DNA of 64,000 bases from Pseudomonas nicosulfuronedens (GCF_005877905.1 NZ_SWDV01000032.1:25833-89832); one strand, 5' to 3'; positions 45,980 to 56,346 are shown, numbered from the stretch's first letter. Made by a program: numbers and translations. The notes: generated from the sequence alone by a model not told the origin.

Positions 45980-47025
45980 ACATCAAGGAAGCCCTCAACC
46001 GCGTGGTCAACCAGCTGGACCTGACCACCGAGGAAATGCAGGACGTCATGCGCGAGATCATGACCGGGCAGTGCACCGACGCGCAGATCGGCGCCTTCCT
46101 CATGGGCATGCGCATGAAGAGCGAGACCATCGACGAGATCGTCGGTGCCGTGGCTGTGATGCGTGAGCTGGCCGACCAGGTCGAGCTGGACAGCCTGAAG
46201 CACGTGGTCGATGTCGTCGGCACCGGTGGCGACGGCGCGAACATCTTCAACGTGTCCTCGGCGGCGGCCTTCGTGGTCGCCGCAGCGGGCGGCAAGGTCG
46301 CCAAGCACGGTAACCGTGCAGTCTCCGGCAAGAGCGGCAGCGCCGACCTGCTGGAAGCCGCCGGCATCTACCTGGACCTCAAGCCGGTCCAGGTGAAGCG
46401 CTGCATCGAGACCGTCGGTGTCGGCTTCATGTTCGCCCAGGTCCACCACAAGGCCATGAAGCACGCCGCCGCGCCGCGCCGCGAGCTGGGCCTGCGTACC
46501 CTGTTCAACATGCTCGGCCCGCTGACCAACCCGGCTGGCGTAAAGCACCAGGTGGTCGGCGTGTTCAGCCAGGCGCTGTGCCGTCCGCTGGCCGAGGTGC
46601 TCAAGCGCCTGGGCAGCGAACACATCCTGGTGGTGCATTCGCGCGATGGCCTGGACGAGTTCAGCCTCGCCGCGCCGACCCATGTCGCCGAGCTGAAAGA
46701 CGGCGTGGTCACCGAATACGAAGTGCAGCCGGAGGACTTCGGCATCAAGAGCCAGAGCCTGATCGGCCTGACCGTGGACAGCCCGCAGCAGTCGCTGGAA
46801 CTGATCCGTGACGCCCTCGGCCGGCGCAAGACCGAGGCCGGGCAGAAGGCCGCCGAACTGATTGTGCTCAACGCTGGCGCCGCGCTCTATGCGGCCGACC
46901 TCGCCACCAGCCTGCACGAAGGCATGCAATTGGCCCACGACGCCCTGCACACGGGGCTGGCGCGGGAGAAGATGGAAGAGCTGGCGGCCTTCACCGCCGT
47001 TTACCGAGAGGAGAACGCACAGTGA
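45976..47025 (+). CDS. trpD: Anthranilate phosphoribosyltransferase
   Basis: TrpD (349 residues) joins anthranilate to PRPP. Motifs: [40 protein letters not shown] and [11 protein letters not shown]. The ATG at 45976 ([20 protein letters not shown]) is the family start; longer versions run through trpG. It overlaps trpG and trpC by 4 bases each. Confidence 0.97.
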   Translation: MNIKEALNRVVNQLDLTTEEMQDVMREIMTGQCTDAQIGAFLMGMRMKSETIDEIVGAVAVMRELADQVELDSLKHVVDVVGTGGDGANIFNVSSAAAFVVAAAGGKVAKHGNRAVSGKSGSADLLEAAGIYLDLKPVQVKRCIETVGVGFMFAQVHHKAMKHAAAPRRELGLRTLFNMLGPLTNPAGVKHQVVGVFSQALCRPLAEVLKRLGSEHILVVHSRDGLDEFSLAAPTHVAELKDGVVTEYEVQPEDFGIKSQSLIGLTVDSPQQSLELIRDALGRRKTEAGQKAAELIVLNAGAALYAADLATSLHEGMQLAHDALHTGLAREKMEELAAFTAVYREENAQ

Positions 47026-47858
47026 GTGTGCCGACGGTTCTGCAGAAGATCCTGGCCCGCAAGGCCGAAGAAGTCGCCGAACGCCGCGCCCGTGTCAGCT
47101 TCGCAGAAGTTGAGCAGCTGGCGCGTGCGGCGGATGCCCCGCGTGGTTTCGCCGATGCTCTGCTGGAGCGCGCCAAGCGCCGCGAGCCGGCAGTGATCGC
47201 CGAGGTGAAGAAGGCTTCCCCGAGCAAGGGCATCCTGCGCGAGAACTTCGATCCCGCCGACATCGCTCGCAGCTACGAAGAAGGCGGTGCCGCCTGCCTC
47301 TCGGTGCTGACCGACATCGACTTCTTCCTCGGCAGTGATGCCTACCTGAAGGAAGCCCGCGCGGCCTGCAAGCTGCCGGTGATCCGCAAGGATTTCATGA
47401 TCGACCCCTACCAGGTGGTGGAAGCCCGTGCCATCGGCGCCGACTGCATCCTGCTGATTGTCTCGGCACTGGATGACGTGCGCATGGCCGAGCTGGCCTC
47501 GGTGGCCAAGGATGTTGGCCTCGACGTGCTGGTGGAAGTGCATGACGCCCCGGAGCTGGAGCGTGCACTGAAGACCCTGGATACCCCACTGGTCGGCATC
47601 AACAACCGCAACCTGCACACCTTCGAGGTGAGCCTGGAGACCACCCTGGACCTGCTGCCGGAAATCCCGCGCGAGCGCATGGTGATCACCGAGAGCGGCA
47701 TCCTCAACCGCGCTGATGTCGAGCTGATGGAAGTCAGCGACGTGTTCGGCTTCCTGGTCGGTGAAGCCTTCATGCGTGCCGACGAGCCGGGCACCGAACT
47801 CAAGCGCCTGTTCTTCCCCGAGCGCAGCAAGGTCAAGCTGGGCGCCGATCCGGACTGA
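47022..47858 (+). CDS. trpC: Indole-3-glycerol phosphate synthase
   Basis: TrpC (278 residues) closes the indole ring of CdRP to give indole-3-glycerol phosphate. The TIM-barrel motifs [29 protein letters not shown] and ITESGI are intact. A GTG start with [18 protein letters not shown] is used. It is monofunctional, without the TrpF fusion seen in enterobacteria. Last gene of trpGDC. Confidence 0.97.
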   Translation: MSVPTVLQKILARKAEEVAERRARVSFAEVEQLARAADAPRGFADALLERAKRREPAVIAEVKKASPSKGILRENFDPADIARSYEEGGAACLSVLTDIDFFLGSDAYLKEARAACKLPVIRKDFMIDPYQVVEARAIGADCILLIVSALDDVRMAELASVAKDVGLDVLVEVHDAPELERALKTLDTPLVGINNRNLHTFEVSLETTLDLLPEIPRERMVITESGILNRADVELMEVSDVFGFLVGEAFMRADEPGTELKRLFFPERSKVKLGADPD

Positions 47859-47870
47859 CGGCCCTTATGC

Positions 47871-47942
47871 AGGAGCGAGCTTGCTCGCGAACTGCCCAGA
47901 CGCCGTAGTGACCGGAAAGGGTTCGCGAGCAAGCTCGCTCCT
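47871..47942. repeat. REP doublet (REPIN)
   Basis: AGGAGCGAGCTTGCTCGCGA and its inverted copy TCGCGAGCAAGCTCGCTCCT flank about 28 bases. This is the common Pseudomonas extragenic palindrome pair, matching the one near 29112. Confidence 0.88.
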
Positions 47943-47957
47943 ACAGGATCAGAAAAC

Positions 47958-47986
47958 AAAAAAGCCGGCGATTGCCGGCTTTTTTG
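47958..47986. terminator. Bidirectional terminator between trpC and vfr
   Basis: AAAAAAGCCGGC-gatt-GCCGGCTTTTTT is a symmetric hairpin between the convergent trpC and vfr genes. It should serve both. Confidence 0.92.
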
Positions 47987-48001
47987 CTTTCTGGTGTTTC
48001 T

Positions 48002-48649
48002 TCAGCGGGTGCCGAAAACCACCATGGTCTTGCCTTTCACGTGCACCAGGCCCTGTTCTTCCAGGCTCTTGAGCACGCGGCCGACCATCTCGCGGGAGCA
48101 GCCGACGATACGGCCGATTTCCTGGCGGGTGATCTTGATCTGCATGCCGTCCGGGTGGGTCATGGCATCCGGCTGCTGGCACAGGTCCAACAGGGTGCGC
48201 GCGACGCGACCGGTGACGTCGAGGAAGGCCAGGTCGCCGACTTTGCGCGTGGTCTTGCGCAGGCGATCCGCCATCTGGCTGCCCAGGGTGAAGAGAATCT
48301 CCGGGTCCTGCTGGCTCAGTTCGCGGAACTTCGCGTAGCTGATCTCGGCGACTTCGCATTCGGTCTTGGCGCGGATCCAGGCACTACGCTCCTGGCCGGT
48401 GCTGCCTTCCTTCTCGAAGAGCCCCATTTCCCCGAAGAAGTCGCCAGTGTTGAGATACCCGATGATCATCTCGCGGCCGTCGTCATCCTCGATCAGGACG
48501 GTGACCGACCCCTTGATGATGAAGAACAGGCTCTCGCAGCGGTCACCGGCGTAGATGATGGTGCTCTTGGCGGTGAAGCGGCGGCGATGACAGTGCGCGA
48601 GCAGCTTGTCGAGGTTCTTGATTTTGGGTGTGAGGGTAATAGCTACCAT
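48002..48649 (-). CDS. vfr: cAMP-binding transcriptional regulator Vfr
   Basis: Vfr (215 residues) is the Pseudomonas CRP homologue controlling virulence and quorum-sensing genes in P. aeruginosa. The cyclic-nucleotide domain has [14 protein letters not shown] and QERSAW, with the cAMP-contact Glu and Arg-Ser. The C-terminal Crp-type helix-turn-helix is [21 protein letters not shown] terminus [19 protein letters not shown] and length match known Vfr. Convergent with trpC. Confidence 0.96.
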   Translation of the reverse strand: MVAITLTPKIKNLDKLLAHCHRRRFTAKSTIIYAGDRCESLFFIIKGSVTVLIEDDDGREMIIGYLNTGDFFGEMGLFEKEGSTGQERSAWIRAKTECEVAEISYAKFRELSQQDPEILFTLGSQMADRLRKTTRKVGDLAFLDVTGRVARTLLDLCQQPDAMTHPDGMQIKITRQEIGRIVGCSREMVGRVLKSLEEQGLVHVKGKTMVVFGTR

Positions 48650-49024
48650 GCCCGAGTCCCGGAAAGTAGAAAAAGTGGCCTTTGCACAACAGGCGCTAAT
48701 GATTTTTTATGTTCAGCTGTAGTGCCGTGCGTCCCTGGCTCGATCCCCCTCGATCCGCAGGGCGGCAGATTGCCTTGCTGAGCATTCTTGCGCGTACGTA
48801 AATCCGCAAGAGCTTAACAGACGACGTGTTACCAACAATCGGAAAGCTGGAACATTCGTGCGGGCAATTTCTGAGAGTGTGCCAGTAAACCGGCGCCAGC
48901 TTAAGTGATAAATGCATACTCGCCGTGTGGAAATGAGACCTGGGTAACAGCCATCGCTCCCACTGGGCGTGCTAGGGGCCTGTGATAAGCTGTTGCCCCT
49001 TTTTTTCCGGCGGAGTTCCTTGCA
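48650..49024. other. Divergent intergenic region vfr / osmC-family gene
   Basis: 375 bases with no supported gene. AT-rich tracts at about 48700-48712 may belong to the vfr promoter. TGTGATAAGCT at about 48980-48990 is a plausible extended -10 for the OsmC gene. A palindromic AAGTGATAAATGCATAC lies near 48903-48919. I could not confidently assign a CRP/Vfr site. Confidence 0.45.
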
Positions 49025-49447
49025 ATGAAAGCGCGAATCCAGTGGGCGGGCGAGGCGATGTTCCTCGGCGAATCCGGCAGCGGCCACGTCGTGGTGATGG
49101 ATGGCCCGCCAGATGCCGGTGGCCGCAACCTCGGTGTGCGTCCGATGGAGATGCTCCTGCTCGGCCTGGGCGGCTGCACCAACTTCGATGTGGTCAGCAT
49201 CCTGAAGAAGGGCCGCCAGCCGGTGGAAAGCTGCGAGGCCTTCCTCGAAGCCGAGCGCGCCGATGAAGATCCGAAGGTGTTCACCAAGATCCACGTGCAT
49301 TTCGTGGTCAAGGGCCGTGGGCTGAAGGAAGCGCAGGTCAAGCGCGCGGTTGAACTGTCGGCCGAGAAATACTGCTCCGCCTCGATCATGCTCGGGCGCG
49401 CCGGCGTCGAGATTACCCACGACTACGAGATCGTGGAACTGGGCTGA
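49025..49447 (+). CDS. OsmC family protein
   Basis: A 140-residue OsmC/Ohr-superfamily protein. The two family Cys lie in LGGCTNFDVVSILK and AEKYCSASIMLG, suggesting a thiol-dependent peroxidase fold. It is closest in layout to YhfA-type members encoded next to CRP-like regulators, as here beside vfr. The hydroperoxide substrate is inferred from the family. Confidence 0.9.
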   Translation: MKARIQWAGEAMFLGESGSGHVVVMDGPPDAGGRNLGVRPMEMLLLGLGGCTNFDVVSILKKGRQPVESCEAFLEAERADEDPKVFTKIHVHFVVKGRGLKEAQVKRAVELSAEKYCSASIMLGRAGVEITHDYEIVELG

Positions 49448-49673
49448 CAAGCCGCGTCATCCTTTCATCATCAAGGGCGCGCAAACTCTGGCAGAGGTCG
49501 CTTGACCTCTGCATAATGCGCCACCTTTTTTCAGGGCCATCCGGCTCGAAACCAAGCAACCACAATCGCCATCGCGAAGAGGTGTAAACCGTCCTACGCA
49601 GGTGCTGCCGTACGCATCTGACGGGCATGCTCAACCACGCGGCAGAGCCGCATTTGATGAGAGTTCCCCCACG

Positions 49674-50468
49674 GTGAAAAGCAAACTCAAGCTCCACGGG
49701 TTCAACAACCTGACGAAGACCTTGAGCTTCAACATCTATGACATCTGCTATGCCGAGACGCCTGAAGACCAGCAGGCTTACGTTCAGTACATCGATGAAG
49801 AGTACGATGCCGAACGCCTCACGCAGATCCTCACCGATGTTGTCGACATCATTGGCGCAAACATCCTGAACATCGCCCGTCAGGATTACGATCCGCAAGG
49901 CGCCAGCGTGACCATCCTGATCTCCGAGCAGCCGGTCACCCCGACCGACAGCCAGATCGAGGAATCCCCCGGGCCGCTGCCGGAAACCATCCTGGCGCAC
50001 CTCGACAAGAGCCATATCACCGTACACACCTACCCGGAGATTCATCCGGTGGAAGGCATTGCGACCTTCCGGGTGGACATCGATGTGTCGACCTGCGGTG
50101 TCATCTCGCCGCTCAAGGCGCTCAACTACCTCATCCACCAGTTCGACTCGGACATCGTTACCGTGGATTACCGCGTGCGCGGCTTCACTCGTGATGTGGA
50201 AGGCAAGAAGCACTTCATCGACCACGAGATCAACTCGATCCAGAACTATCTCTCCGACGACACGTACGAGGCCTATCAGATGACCGACGTGAACGTGTAC
50301 CAGGAGAACCTGTTCCACACCAAGATGCTGCTCAAGGAGTTCGACCTGGACAATTACCTGTTCGGCGATGCGACCCGCAACCTGTCGCCCGAGCAGCGCA
50401 AGCAGGTGGAAGAGCGTGTGCGGCACGAGATGCTGGAAATATTCTACGCGCGCAACATGCCGCGCTGA
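49674..50468 (+). CDS. speD: S-adenosylmethionine decarboxylase proenzyme
   Basis: SpeD (264 residues, the E. coli length) makes decarboxylated SAM for spermidine synthesis. The proenzyme self-cleaves before Ser113 in [15 protein letters not shown] to form the pyruvoyl cofactor. Also seen: [35 protein letters not shown] and [23 protein letters not shown] start at 49674 matches the family N terminus; upstream in-frame ATGs add unrelated residues. Confidence 0.96.
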   Translation: MKSKLKLHGFNNLTKTLSFNIYDICYAETPEDQQAYVQYIDEEYDAERLTQILTDVVDIIGANILNIARQDYDPQGASVTILISEQPVTPTDSQIEESPGPLPETILAHLDKSHITVHTYPEIHPVEGIATFRVDIDVSTCGVISPLKALNYLIHQFDSDIVTVDYRVRGFTRDVEGKKHFIDHEINSIQNYLSDDTYEAYQMTDVNVYQENLFHTKMLLKEFDLDNYLFGDATRNLSPEQRKQVEERVRHEMLEIFYARNMPR

Positions 50469-50600
50469 TCGAGCTACTGCGCTGGGAGATACGGCGTTGA
50501 AAAGCCGGGCTGAAATGCTCATTTGCTGCAGCAAACTCCGCTTTCATCCCGACTTTTCGCCTTGTCTCTTCTGCGCTCGTAACGCTCGATAGTAGAAACG

Positions 50601-50634
50601 AAAAAGGGGCGCCCACTGGGTGCCCCTTTTTTTG
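50601..50634. terminator. Terminator between speD and coq7
   Basis: AAAAAGGGGCGCCCA-ct-GGGTGCCCCTTTTTTT lies between the convergent speD and coq7 genes and has A- and T-tracts on both sides. Likely bidirectional. Confidence 0.9.
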
Positions 50635-50643
50635 TCGGTCGGA

Positions 50644-51291
50644 TCAGATCCGGTAGGTGGACTTGGTCATCACCTTGGACAGCAGCGTCATGCCGAACTT
50701 CACCGGCGCCGGGAAGCGCAGGCCGCCGGCCTCGATGGCGCTGGTGGCGTGGTGTTCCTCGTCCTCGCGCATCTGCTCGAGGATGGCGCGGGATTTCTGG
50801 TCCTCGACGGGGATTTCCGCCAGGTGCTCGTCCAGGTGCTTGCACACCTGATCCTCGGTGGCCGCGACGAAGCCCAGGCTGACGCGGTCGCTGATCAGCC
50901 CGGCGGCAGCGCCGACACCGAAGGACAGGCCGTAGAAGATCGGATTGAGCACGCTCGGGCGACTGCCCAGCTCGCGGATGCGTTGTTCGCACCAGGCGAG
51001 ATGATCGACTTCCTCGTCGGCGGCCTCTTCCATGGCCTTGCGCACCTTCGGCAGCTTGGCGGTCAGCGCCTGGCCCTGGTACAGCGCCTGGGCGCACACC
51101 TCGCCGGTGTGGTTGATGCGCATCAGGCCGGCCACATGGCGGGCATCGCTGTCGCTGAGCTCGGCGTCGGGTTGGACGATAGCGGGGGAAGGACGTCCCG
51201 GATGACCGCTGAAGGGCAGCAGGGTGCGTAGCGCGGCATCGGCCTGCAGCAGGAAGCGATCGGCGGGGGAGTAGTGACGGTCGGCGGACAT
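50644..51291 (-). CDS. coq7: 3-demethoxyubiquinol 3-hydroxylase Coq7 (UbiF-replacing)
   Basis: Coq7 (215 residues) is the di-iron hydroxylase of the penultimate ubiquinone step, used instead of flavin UbiF in Pseudomonas. The carboxylate-bridged iron ligands are visible in [35 protein letters not shown] and [18 protein letters not shown]. Length fits the bacterial family. Confidence 0.95.
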   Translation of the reverse strand: MSADRHYSPADRFLLQADAALRTLLPFSGHPGRPSPAIVQPDAELSDSDARHVAGLMRINHTGEVCAQALYQGQALTAKLPKVRKAMEEAADEEVDHLAWCEQRIRELGSRPSVLNPIFYGLSFGVGAAAGLISDRVSLGFVAATEDQVCKHLDEHLAEIPVEDQKSRAILEQMREDEEHHATSAIEAGGLRFPAPVKFGMTLLSKVMTKSTYRI

Positions 51292-51393
51292 GGCGCACCT
51301 CCGAGTAGGAACATTCGCCCGGCAGTTTACCGGATGGCGGATGACAGGTCTTGCCGAGGTGCGCGCAGCTTCTTCTGCTCGATCAGCCGAAGA

Positions 51394-51732
51394 TCAGCCC
51401 GGCGGCCAGTGCATCTGGCGCTGACCCAGCACGTGCATGTGGATGTGGTGCACGGTCTGGCCGCCCAGGTCGTTGCAGTTCATCACCACGCGGAAGCCCT
51501 CGTCGCAGCCTTGCTCCTTCGCCAGCCGCTGGGCGGTGAAAAGGATGTGGCCGGCGAGCGGCTTGTCCGCCTCGCTCAGGTCGTTGAGGGTGGAAACGTG
51601 CTTCTTCGGGATCACCAGGAAGTGCACCGGCGCCTGCGGGCCGATGTCGTGGAAGGCGATGACCTGGTCATCTTCATAGAGCTTGCGCGCGGGAATTTCC
51701 CCGGCGACGATCTTGCAGAACAGACAGTCCAC
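51394..51732 (-). CDS. HIT family protein (HinT-like)
   Basis: A 112-residue histidine-triad hydrolase. The catalytic HxHxHxx motif is GGQTVHHIHMHVLG, and the N-terminal DCLFCKIVAGEIPARKLYED is typical of HinT, which hydrolyses purine phosphoramidates and aminoacyl-adenylates. The GTG start at 51732 has a strong GGAGGAGC ribosome-binding site; no ATG fits. Divergent from the AAA ATPase gene. Confidence 0.93.
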   Translation of the reverse strand: MDCLFCKIVAGEIPARKLYEDDQVIAFHDIGPQAPVHFLVIPKKHVSTLNDLSEADKPLAGHILFTAQRLAKEQGCDEGFRVVMNCNDLGGQTVHHIHMHVLGQRQMHWPPG

Positions 51733-51825
51733 GAAATGCTCCTCCAGCGGTGTGGTCAGGAGCAGGAGTTTAGCGGTCGTCGACCGCCGCGCCCAGTTCC
51801 GGGCCGGCCAACGCAAGGAGCAAGC

Positions 51826-53307
51826 GTGCAGAACGATATCCATGATCTGGGCCTGGTGCTCGATTCCAGGGTCAAGCTGATCGTCATCGAGTCCTGGGAT
51901 GAACCGCGGGTGCTGGAGACCCTGACCGGCCTGGCGGTACGCCGAGGGCTCAACCTGCAGCTGTGGTCGGCGACCGAAGGCTTGCAGCGTCTTGGTTTTG
52001 GTGGCGAACCCCAGGGAGAGGGCGACAGCCGCGAAGCAGAGAACGCCCTGCGTCTGATCAAGGCCGACCCGCAGCCGAACCTCTATGTGCTCTGCGATCT
52101 GCATCCGTATCTGGTGGATAACCCGCGCGCCGTGCGTCTGCTCAAGGAGATCGCCATGGCCGAGGGCAATTTCCGCCCCACGGTGGTGCTGGTTTCCCAT
52201 GCCCTGAAGTTGCCCGCCGAAGTTCAGCGCTTCGCCGCGCGCTTTGCGCTGTCGCTGCCTTCCGAGGATGAACTGGTGGGGTTGGTCCGTGAGGAAGCGA
52301 GTCGTTGGAGCGAGCGCAACAAGGGAGCGCGAGTACGCACGGACAACCGAACGCTGCGCCAGGTCGTGAAGAATCTGCGCGGGCTGACCCATGGCGAGGC
52401 CCGTCTGCTGGCGCGTAGTGTGATCTGCAACGACGGGGCGATCACCCAGGAAGACCTGCCGGAGCTCAACCGTACCAAGTTCGAGCTGCTCAACCTCGAT
52501 GGTGTGCTCAGCTTCGAGCACGATACTGCGCGCTTTGCCGAAGTCGGCGGGCTGGCCAGCCTCAAGCGCTGGCTGGGTGAACGCCAGAGCGCCTTCACCG
52601 AGGGCAAGGACAAGGACCTGCCCAAGGGCGTGCTACTGGTGGGGGTGCAGGGTGGCGGGAAGAGCCTGGCGGCCAAGGCGATCTCCGGCCTCTGGGGGCT
52701 GCCACTGCTGCGCCTGGACTTCGGCAGCCTCTACAACAAGTACTTCGGCGAAACCGAGCGCAACCTGCGTGAGGCGTTGCGCCTCGCGGACAGCATGGCG
52801 CCCTGCGTGCTCTGGGCTGACGAGATCGAGAAGGGCGTGGCCACGGGGGATCAGGACAACGGCGTCAGCCAGCGGGTGCTGGCGACCCTGCTGACCTGGA
52901 TGGCCGAGCGCAAGGCGTCGGTGTTCATGGTGGCGACCGGCAACGCCATCGATCGCCTGCCGCCGGAGCTGGTGCGCAAGGGGCGCTTCGACGAGCTGTT
53001 CTTCGTCGATCTGCCGGACCACGCCGTGCGGATGGACATCTTCCGCATCCACCTCGTGCGCCGTGAACTGGAGGTGGCGCAGTTCGAACTGGGGGAACTG
53101 GCCGAAGCCGCCGACGGATTCTCTGGCGCCGAGATCGAGCAGGCGGTGGTTGGCGCCTTCTACGCAGCGCAGGCGCGACAGAAGGCCGTGGATCAGACGC
53201 TGCTGCTGGAGGAAATCCGCCGCACCGCGCCGTTGTCGGTGGTCATGGCGGAAGAGCTGGCCGCGCTGCGCCAGTGGGCCGACGGCCGTACCGTGCGCGC
53301 GGACTGA
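51826..53307 (+). CDS. AAA-family ATPase of unknown substrate
   Basis: A 493-residue single-ring AAA ATPase. Walker A GVQGGGKSLAAKAI, Walker B CVLWADEIEKG, sensor-1 region MVATGNAIDRLP and an arginine-finger-like RKGRFDELF are intact in residues about 255-430. The N-terminal 200 residues (HDLGLVLDSRVKLIVIESWD) are a distinct domain, related to plastid Ycf46 proteins rather than FtsH or VPS4. A GTG start follows AAGGAG. It may remodel a protein complex, but the target is unknown. Confidence 0.85.
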   Translation: MQNDIHDLGLVLDSRVKLIVIESWDEPRVLETLTGLAVRRGLNLQLWSATEGLQRLGFGGEPQGEGDSREAENALRLIKADPQPNLYVLCDLHPYLVDNPRAVRLLKEIAMAEGNFRPTVVLVSHALKLPAEVQRFAARFALSLPSEDELVGLVREEASRWSERNKGARVRTDNRTLRQVVKNLRGLTHGEARLLARSVICNDGAITQEDLPELNRTKFELLNLDGVLSFEHDTARFAEVGGLASLKRWLGERQSAFTEGKDKDLPKGVLLVGVQGGGKSLAAKAISGLWGLPLLRLDFGSLYNKYFGETERNLREALRLADSMAPCVLWADEIEKGVATGDQDNGVSQRVLATLLTWMAERKASVFMVATGNAIDRLPPELVRKGRFDELFFVDLPDHAVRMDIFRIHLVRRELEVAQFELGELAEAADGFSGAEIEQAVVGAFYAAQARQKAVDQTLLLEEIRRTAPLSVVMAEELAALRQWADGRTVRAD

Positions 53308-53314
53308 GCCGGGA

Positions 53315-54103
53315 TCAGCTGGCCAGCGCCAGGCGGTTGATGCGTCCGGCCAGCTTGCGCATGACCCAGCGCGGCAGCAGACGCACGCCGCAGGCGAACA
53401 GGCGGTTGCGCCAACCGGGGATGATCATCGCGGGCGCGCGGCGCAGCGCTTTCACCGCCAGGAAGGCGACTTCCTCGGGAGTCATGACGCGCTTGCCATC
53501 GTCGAGCTTGCCCAGGCGCATGTCGGCGTTGCGGTAGAAGGCCGTACGGGTAGGCCCCGGGCACAGCACCGAGACCTTGATGCCACGGCCTTTGAGCTCC
53601 TCGCGCAAACCTTCGGAGAAATGCAGCACGAACGCTTTGCTGGCGTAGTAGCTGCTCATCCAGGGGCCGGGCAGCAGGCTGGCCATGGAGGCGACGTTGA
53701 GAATCCGCCCGCCCCCCGTGCGCTCCATCATCGCTCCGATGCCGTGGCACAGGCGCGCCAGGGCCAGGACGTTGAGCTCCAGCAGTTCCTGTTCGCGGGA
53801 CCAGTCCTGGTCGATGAAGGCGCCGGAGGTGCCGACGCCGGCATTGTTCACCAGCAGCTCGATCTGCCGCCCGCTCTGTTCCAGCTCGTGCAGCAGGCCG
53901 GAGATCTGCAGCGGTTCGGACAGGTCGCAGACGCGGAACAGCACCTCCACCCCGAAACGCTGAGACAACTCGCAGGCGGCACTGTCCAGTGCATCGCGCT
54001 GGCGCGCCACCAGGATCAGTGCCTGGCCACGGCGGGCGAGGGCTTCGGCCAGGGCCAGGCCGATTCCGCTGGAAGCGCCGGTGATGAGGGCAAAACGAGG
54101 CAT
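53315..54103 (-). CDS. Short-chain dehydrogenase/reductase
   Basis: A 262-residue classical SDR. The NAD(P) motif LITGASSGIGLALAEAL, the catalytic YYASKAFVLHFSEGL (Tyr-x-x-x-Lys) and NNAGVG are present. The substrate is not predictable; the C-terminal region (RNRLFACGVRLLPRWVMRKL) is basic and hydrophobic, suggesting membrane association. Convergent with the AAA ATPase gene. Confidence 0.92.
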   Translation of the reverse strand: MPRFALITGASSGIGLALAEALARRGQALILVARQRDALDSAACELSQRFGVEVLFRVCDLSEPLQISGLLHELEQSGRQIELLVNNAGVGTSGAFIDQDWSREQELLELNVLALARLCHGIGAMMERTGGGRILNVASMASLLPGPWMSSYYASKAFVLHFSEGLREELKGRGIKVSVLCPGPTRTAFYRNADMRLGKLDDGKRVMTPEEVAFLAVKALRRAPAMIIPGWRNRLFACGVRLLPRWVMRKLAGRINRLALAS

Positions 54104-54158
54104 TCAGGAGTCTCTGTGACGGGGTGGCGTTCGACCACGCCCGCCACGGGTTGTTGCA

Positions 54159-55253
54159 TTACTGATCCGAGTCGCCGCCTTCGGTGTCGCCGCTGCTGAA
54201 GTCGCCGTCGGAAGGCTCCGCGGTGGCTGCCGGATCGGCAGCTTCGTCGCCTTGCTGGTACTGCGAGGCCTGCGCGGCCTGGGCACGTTCGACGTAGCTC
54301 TGGTAGGCCGGGATCGCGATGGCGGCGAGGATACCGCCAAACACCGGGAACAGCAGCCAGGAGAAGGCCAGGACCTTGACACCGGTGCTGTTGGGCGGCG
54401 GCGGCGGGCCGAAGCGGTTGGCCGTCTGCTCGCCGGGCATGAACAGCATCAGCAGGCTGAGGACCACGTTGACGAAGGGCACCAGCAGGGCGAGCCAGAG
54501 CCAGCCGGACCATCCCAGGTCATGCAGGCGCTGCACGCCGATGGGCACGCTGAAGACCATGGCGGCGATAACCACCGCGGCGATAGCGGCCACGCCCAGG
54601 GGCATCGATACGGCCATCAGCAGGCTGGCGACCAGGTAGGCGCCGAAGACGATGAAGGACAGGGCGGCGGACCAGCCGAGGTAGCGCACGCGACCGATCC
54701 GGCCGGACAGGCTGCGAACCTTGAGTTCGCCGAATTCCGGCAGGTCTTCGCCGACCTTCGCCTGCGGCGGAGCGTAAGGGGAGGAGGCTGCAGCGGGGGC
54801 TGCTGCTACGGCCGGAGCGGCGCTGGCCAATTCGGCCTGGCGTGCCAGGTACTTCTCGATGACGATGCCACAGGCGCTGCATTCGATGGCGCTGGCCTGC
54901 TCATGCCCGCACTTGGGGCAGGTCATCTGCTCGTTGCTGGCGCTTTCGCCGGCGGCGCGGGCTGCCAGGGTCGCTTCGCTGGGGTGGTCATCGGTCTCCA
55001 CCAGGCTGAAACCGGCAACGCCTTCGGCTTCCTTGCGGGCGTTGGCGCCAGCGCCATGGAGGGCGCGCAGGTACTTGTCGGCTTCATCGCCGGAGAGGTC
55101 GCGCTTGAGCACGACCGGCTGGCCGCTGAACAGCGCTTCGATCTTCGACGCATCGCTCTTGAACAGGCGGGCGAGGTTTTCCTTGGCGGTTTCCAGTGGT
55201 GTCTGCGGCATCAGTGCGCCGTCGAACACGATCTTGAAGCGGGATTGATCCAT
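54159..55253 (-). CDS. DUF805 membrane protein with zinc-ribbon
   Basis: A 364-residue protein in three parts: an N-terminal module (about 1-90, FKIVFDGALMPQTPLETAKE) of unknown role; a zinc ribbon (CPKCGHEQASAIECSACG) near residues 112-130; and a DUF805 integral-membrane domain with several helices (about 195-320). An acidic Ser/Asp-rich C terminus follows. The combination suggests a membrane protein regulated by a metal-binding or protein-binding head. Function unknown. Confidence 0.82.
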   Translation of the reverse strand: MDQSRFKIVFDGALMPQTPLETAKENLARLFKSDASKIEALFSGQPVVLKRDLSGDEADKYLRALHGAGANARKEAEGVAGFSLVETDDHPSEATLAARAAGESASNEQMTCPKCGHEQASAIECSACGIVIEKYLARQAELASAAPAVAAAPAAASSPYAPPQAKVGEDLPEFGELKVRSLSGRIGRVRYLGWSAALSFIVFGAYLVASLLMAVSMPLGVAAIAAVVIAAMVFSVPIGVQRLHDLGWSGWLWLALLVPFVNVVLSLLMLFMPGEQTANRFGPPPPPNSTGVKVLAFSWLLFPVFGGILAAIAIPAYQSYVERAQAAQASQYQQGDEAADPAATAEPSDGDFSSGDTEGGDSDQ

Positions 55254-55358
55254 CGGGGCATCCTTGTCTTCTGGCTATGTTGGAATCGCTACAGCGTAAT
55301 CGGGCCGCCGGAGGCCAACAAGCGGCCCCGACGGATATATCGTGAGTGGTGCCGAAGC

Positions 55359-56327
55359 TCAGACCAGCAGCTGGTTGGACAGGCCGGCGCTGCGGGTCAG
55401 GGCCTGGCGGTACTCGTGGTCGAGCCGGGCAATCAGCTCGCCCACCGCCGGCAGGTCGCGGATGTCGCCGACACCCTGGCCGGCGGACCACACGGTCTTC
55501 CAGGCCTTGGCCTCGTCGCTCACCGGCTTTAGCTTCTCGCCATAGTTGAGCGCACCCTTGTCGTTCAGCCGTTGCATGTCGAAACCGGCGGCCTCGAGGC
55601 TCTGGCGCATGAAGCTGGCGGGTACGCCGGAGACGGCGGGGGTGTGGATGATATCGGCGGCACGGGCGTCCAGCAGCATGTGCTTGTAGGCCTCGGTGGC
55701 GGCGCTCTCGCGGGTCGCGATGAAGCGAGTGCCGAGGTAGGCGAGGTCGGCGCCCAGCACCTGGGCGGCGAGGATCTCGTGGCCGTGGTTGATGCAGCCG
55801 GCCAGCAGCAGGGTCTTGTCGAAGAACTGGCGGATCTCGGCGACCAGCGCGAAGGGACTCCAGGTACCGGCATGGCCACCGGCGCCTGCGGCCACGGCGA
55901 TCAGGCCATCGACACCGGCCTCGGCGGCCTTCTCGGCATGGCGGCGGGTGGTGACGTCATGGAACACCAGGCCACCATAGCTGTGCACCGCATCCACCAC
56001 CTCGCGCACTGCGCCCAGGCTGGTGATGACGATGGGTACCTTGTGCTCGACGCAGAGCTTCAGGTCTTCCTGCAGGCGCGGGTTGGTGTTGTGGACGATC
56101 AGGTTCACCGCATAGGGTGCGGCCTGCGGGTCGGCGGCCAGCCCGGCCTCTATCTCTTCCAGCCAGGCCTTGAAGCCGCTGCTCTCGCGCTGGTTCAGCG
56201 CGGGGAAGCTGCCGACGATGCCGCTCTTGCAGCAGGCCAGCACCAGTTGCGGGTTGGAGACCAGGAACATCGGTGCCGCCACCAGGGGAATGCGCAGGCG
56301 GCGGTCGAGCAGGGCGGGCAGGGACAT
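55359..56327 (-). CDS. Nitronate monooxygenase-like flavoprotein
   Basis: A 322-residue FMN-dependent TIM-barrel protein of the nitronate monooxygenase (2-nitropropane dioxygenase) family. N-terminal LRIPLVAAPMFLVSNPQLVL, the FMN loop AAGAGGHAGTWSPFALV and ADLAYLGTRFIATRES are typical. It detoxifies propionate-3-nitronate or oxidises related nitronates; the physiological substrate is inferred from the family. Confidence 0.9.
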   Translation of the reverse strand: MSLPALLDRRLRIPLVAAPMFLVSNPQLVLACCKSGIVGSFPALNQRESSGFKAWLEEIEAGLAADPQAAPYAVNLIVHNTNPRLQEDLKLCVEHKVPIVITSLGAVREVVDAVHSYGGLVFHDVTTRRHAEKAAEAGVDGLIAVAAGAGGHAGTWSPFALVAEIRQFFDKTLLLAGCINHGHEILAAQVLGADLAYLGTRFIATRESAATEAYKHMLLDARAADIIHTPAVSGVPASFMRQSLEAAGFDMQRLNDKGALNYGEKLKPVSDEAKAWKTVWSAGQGVGDIRDLPAVGELIARLDHEYRQALTRSAGLSNQLLV

Positions 56328-56346
56328 GACAGTCTCCTTGTCGGGG

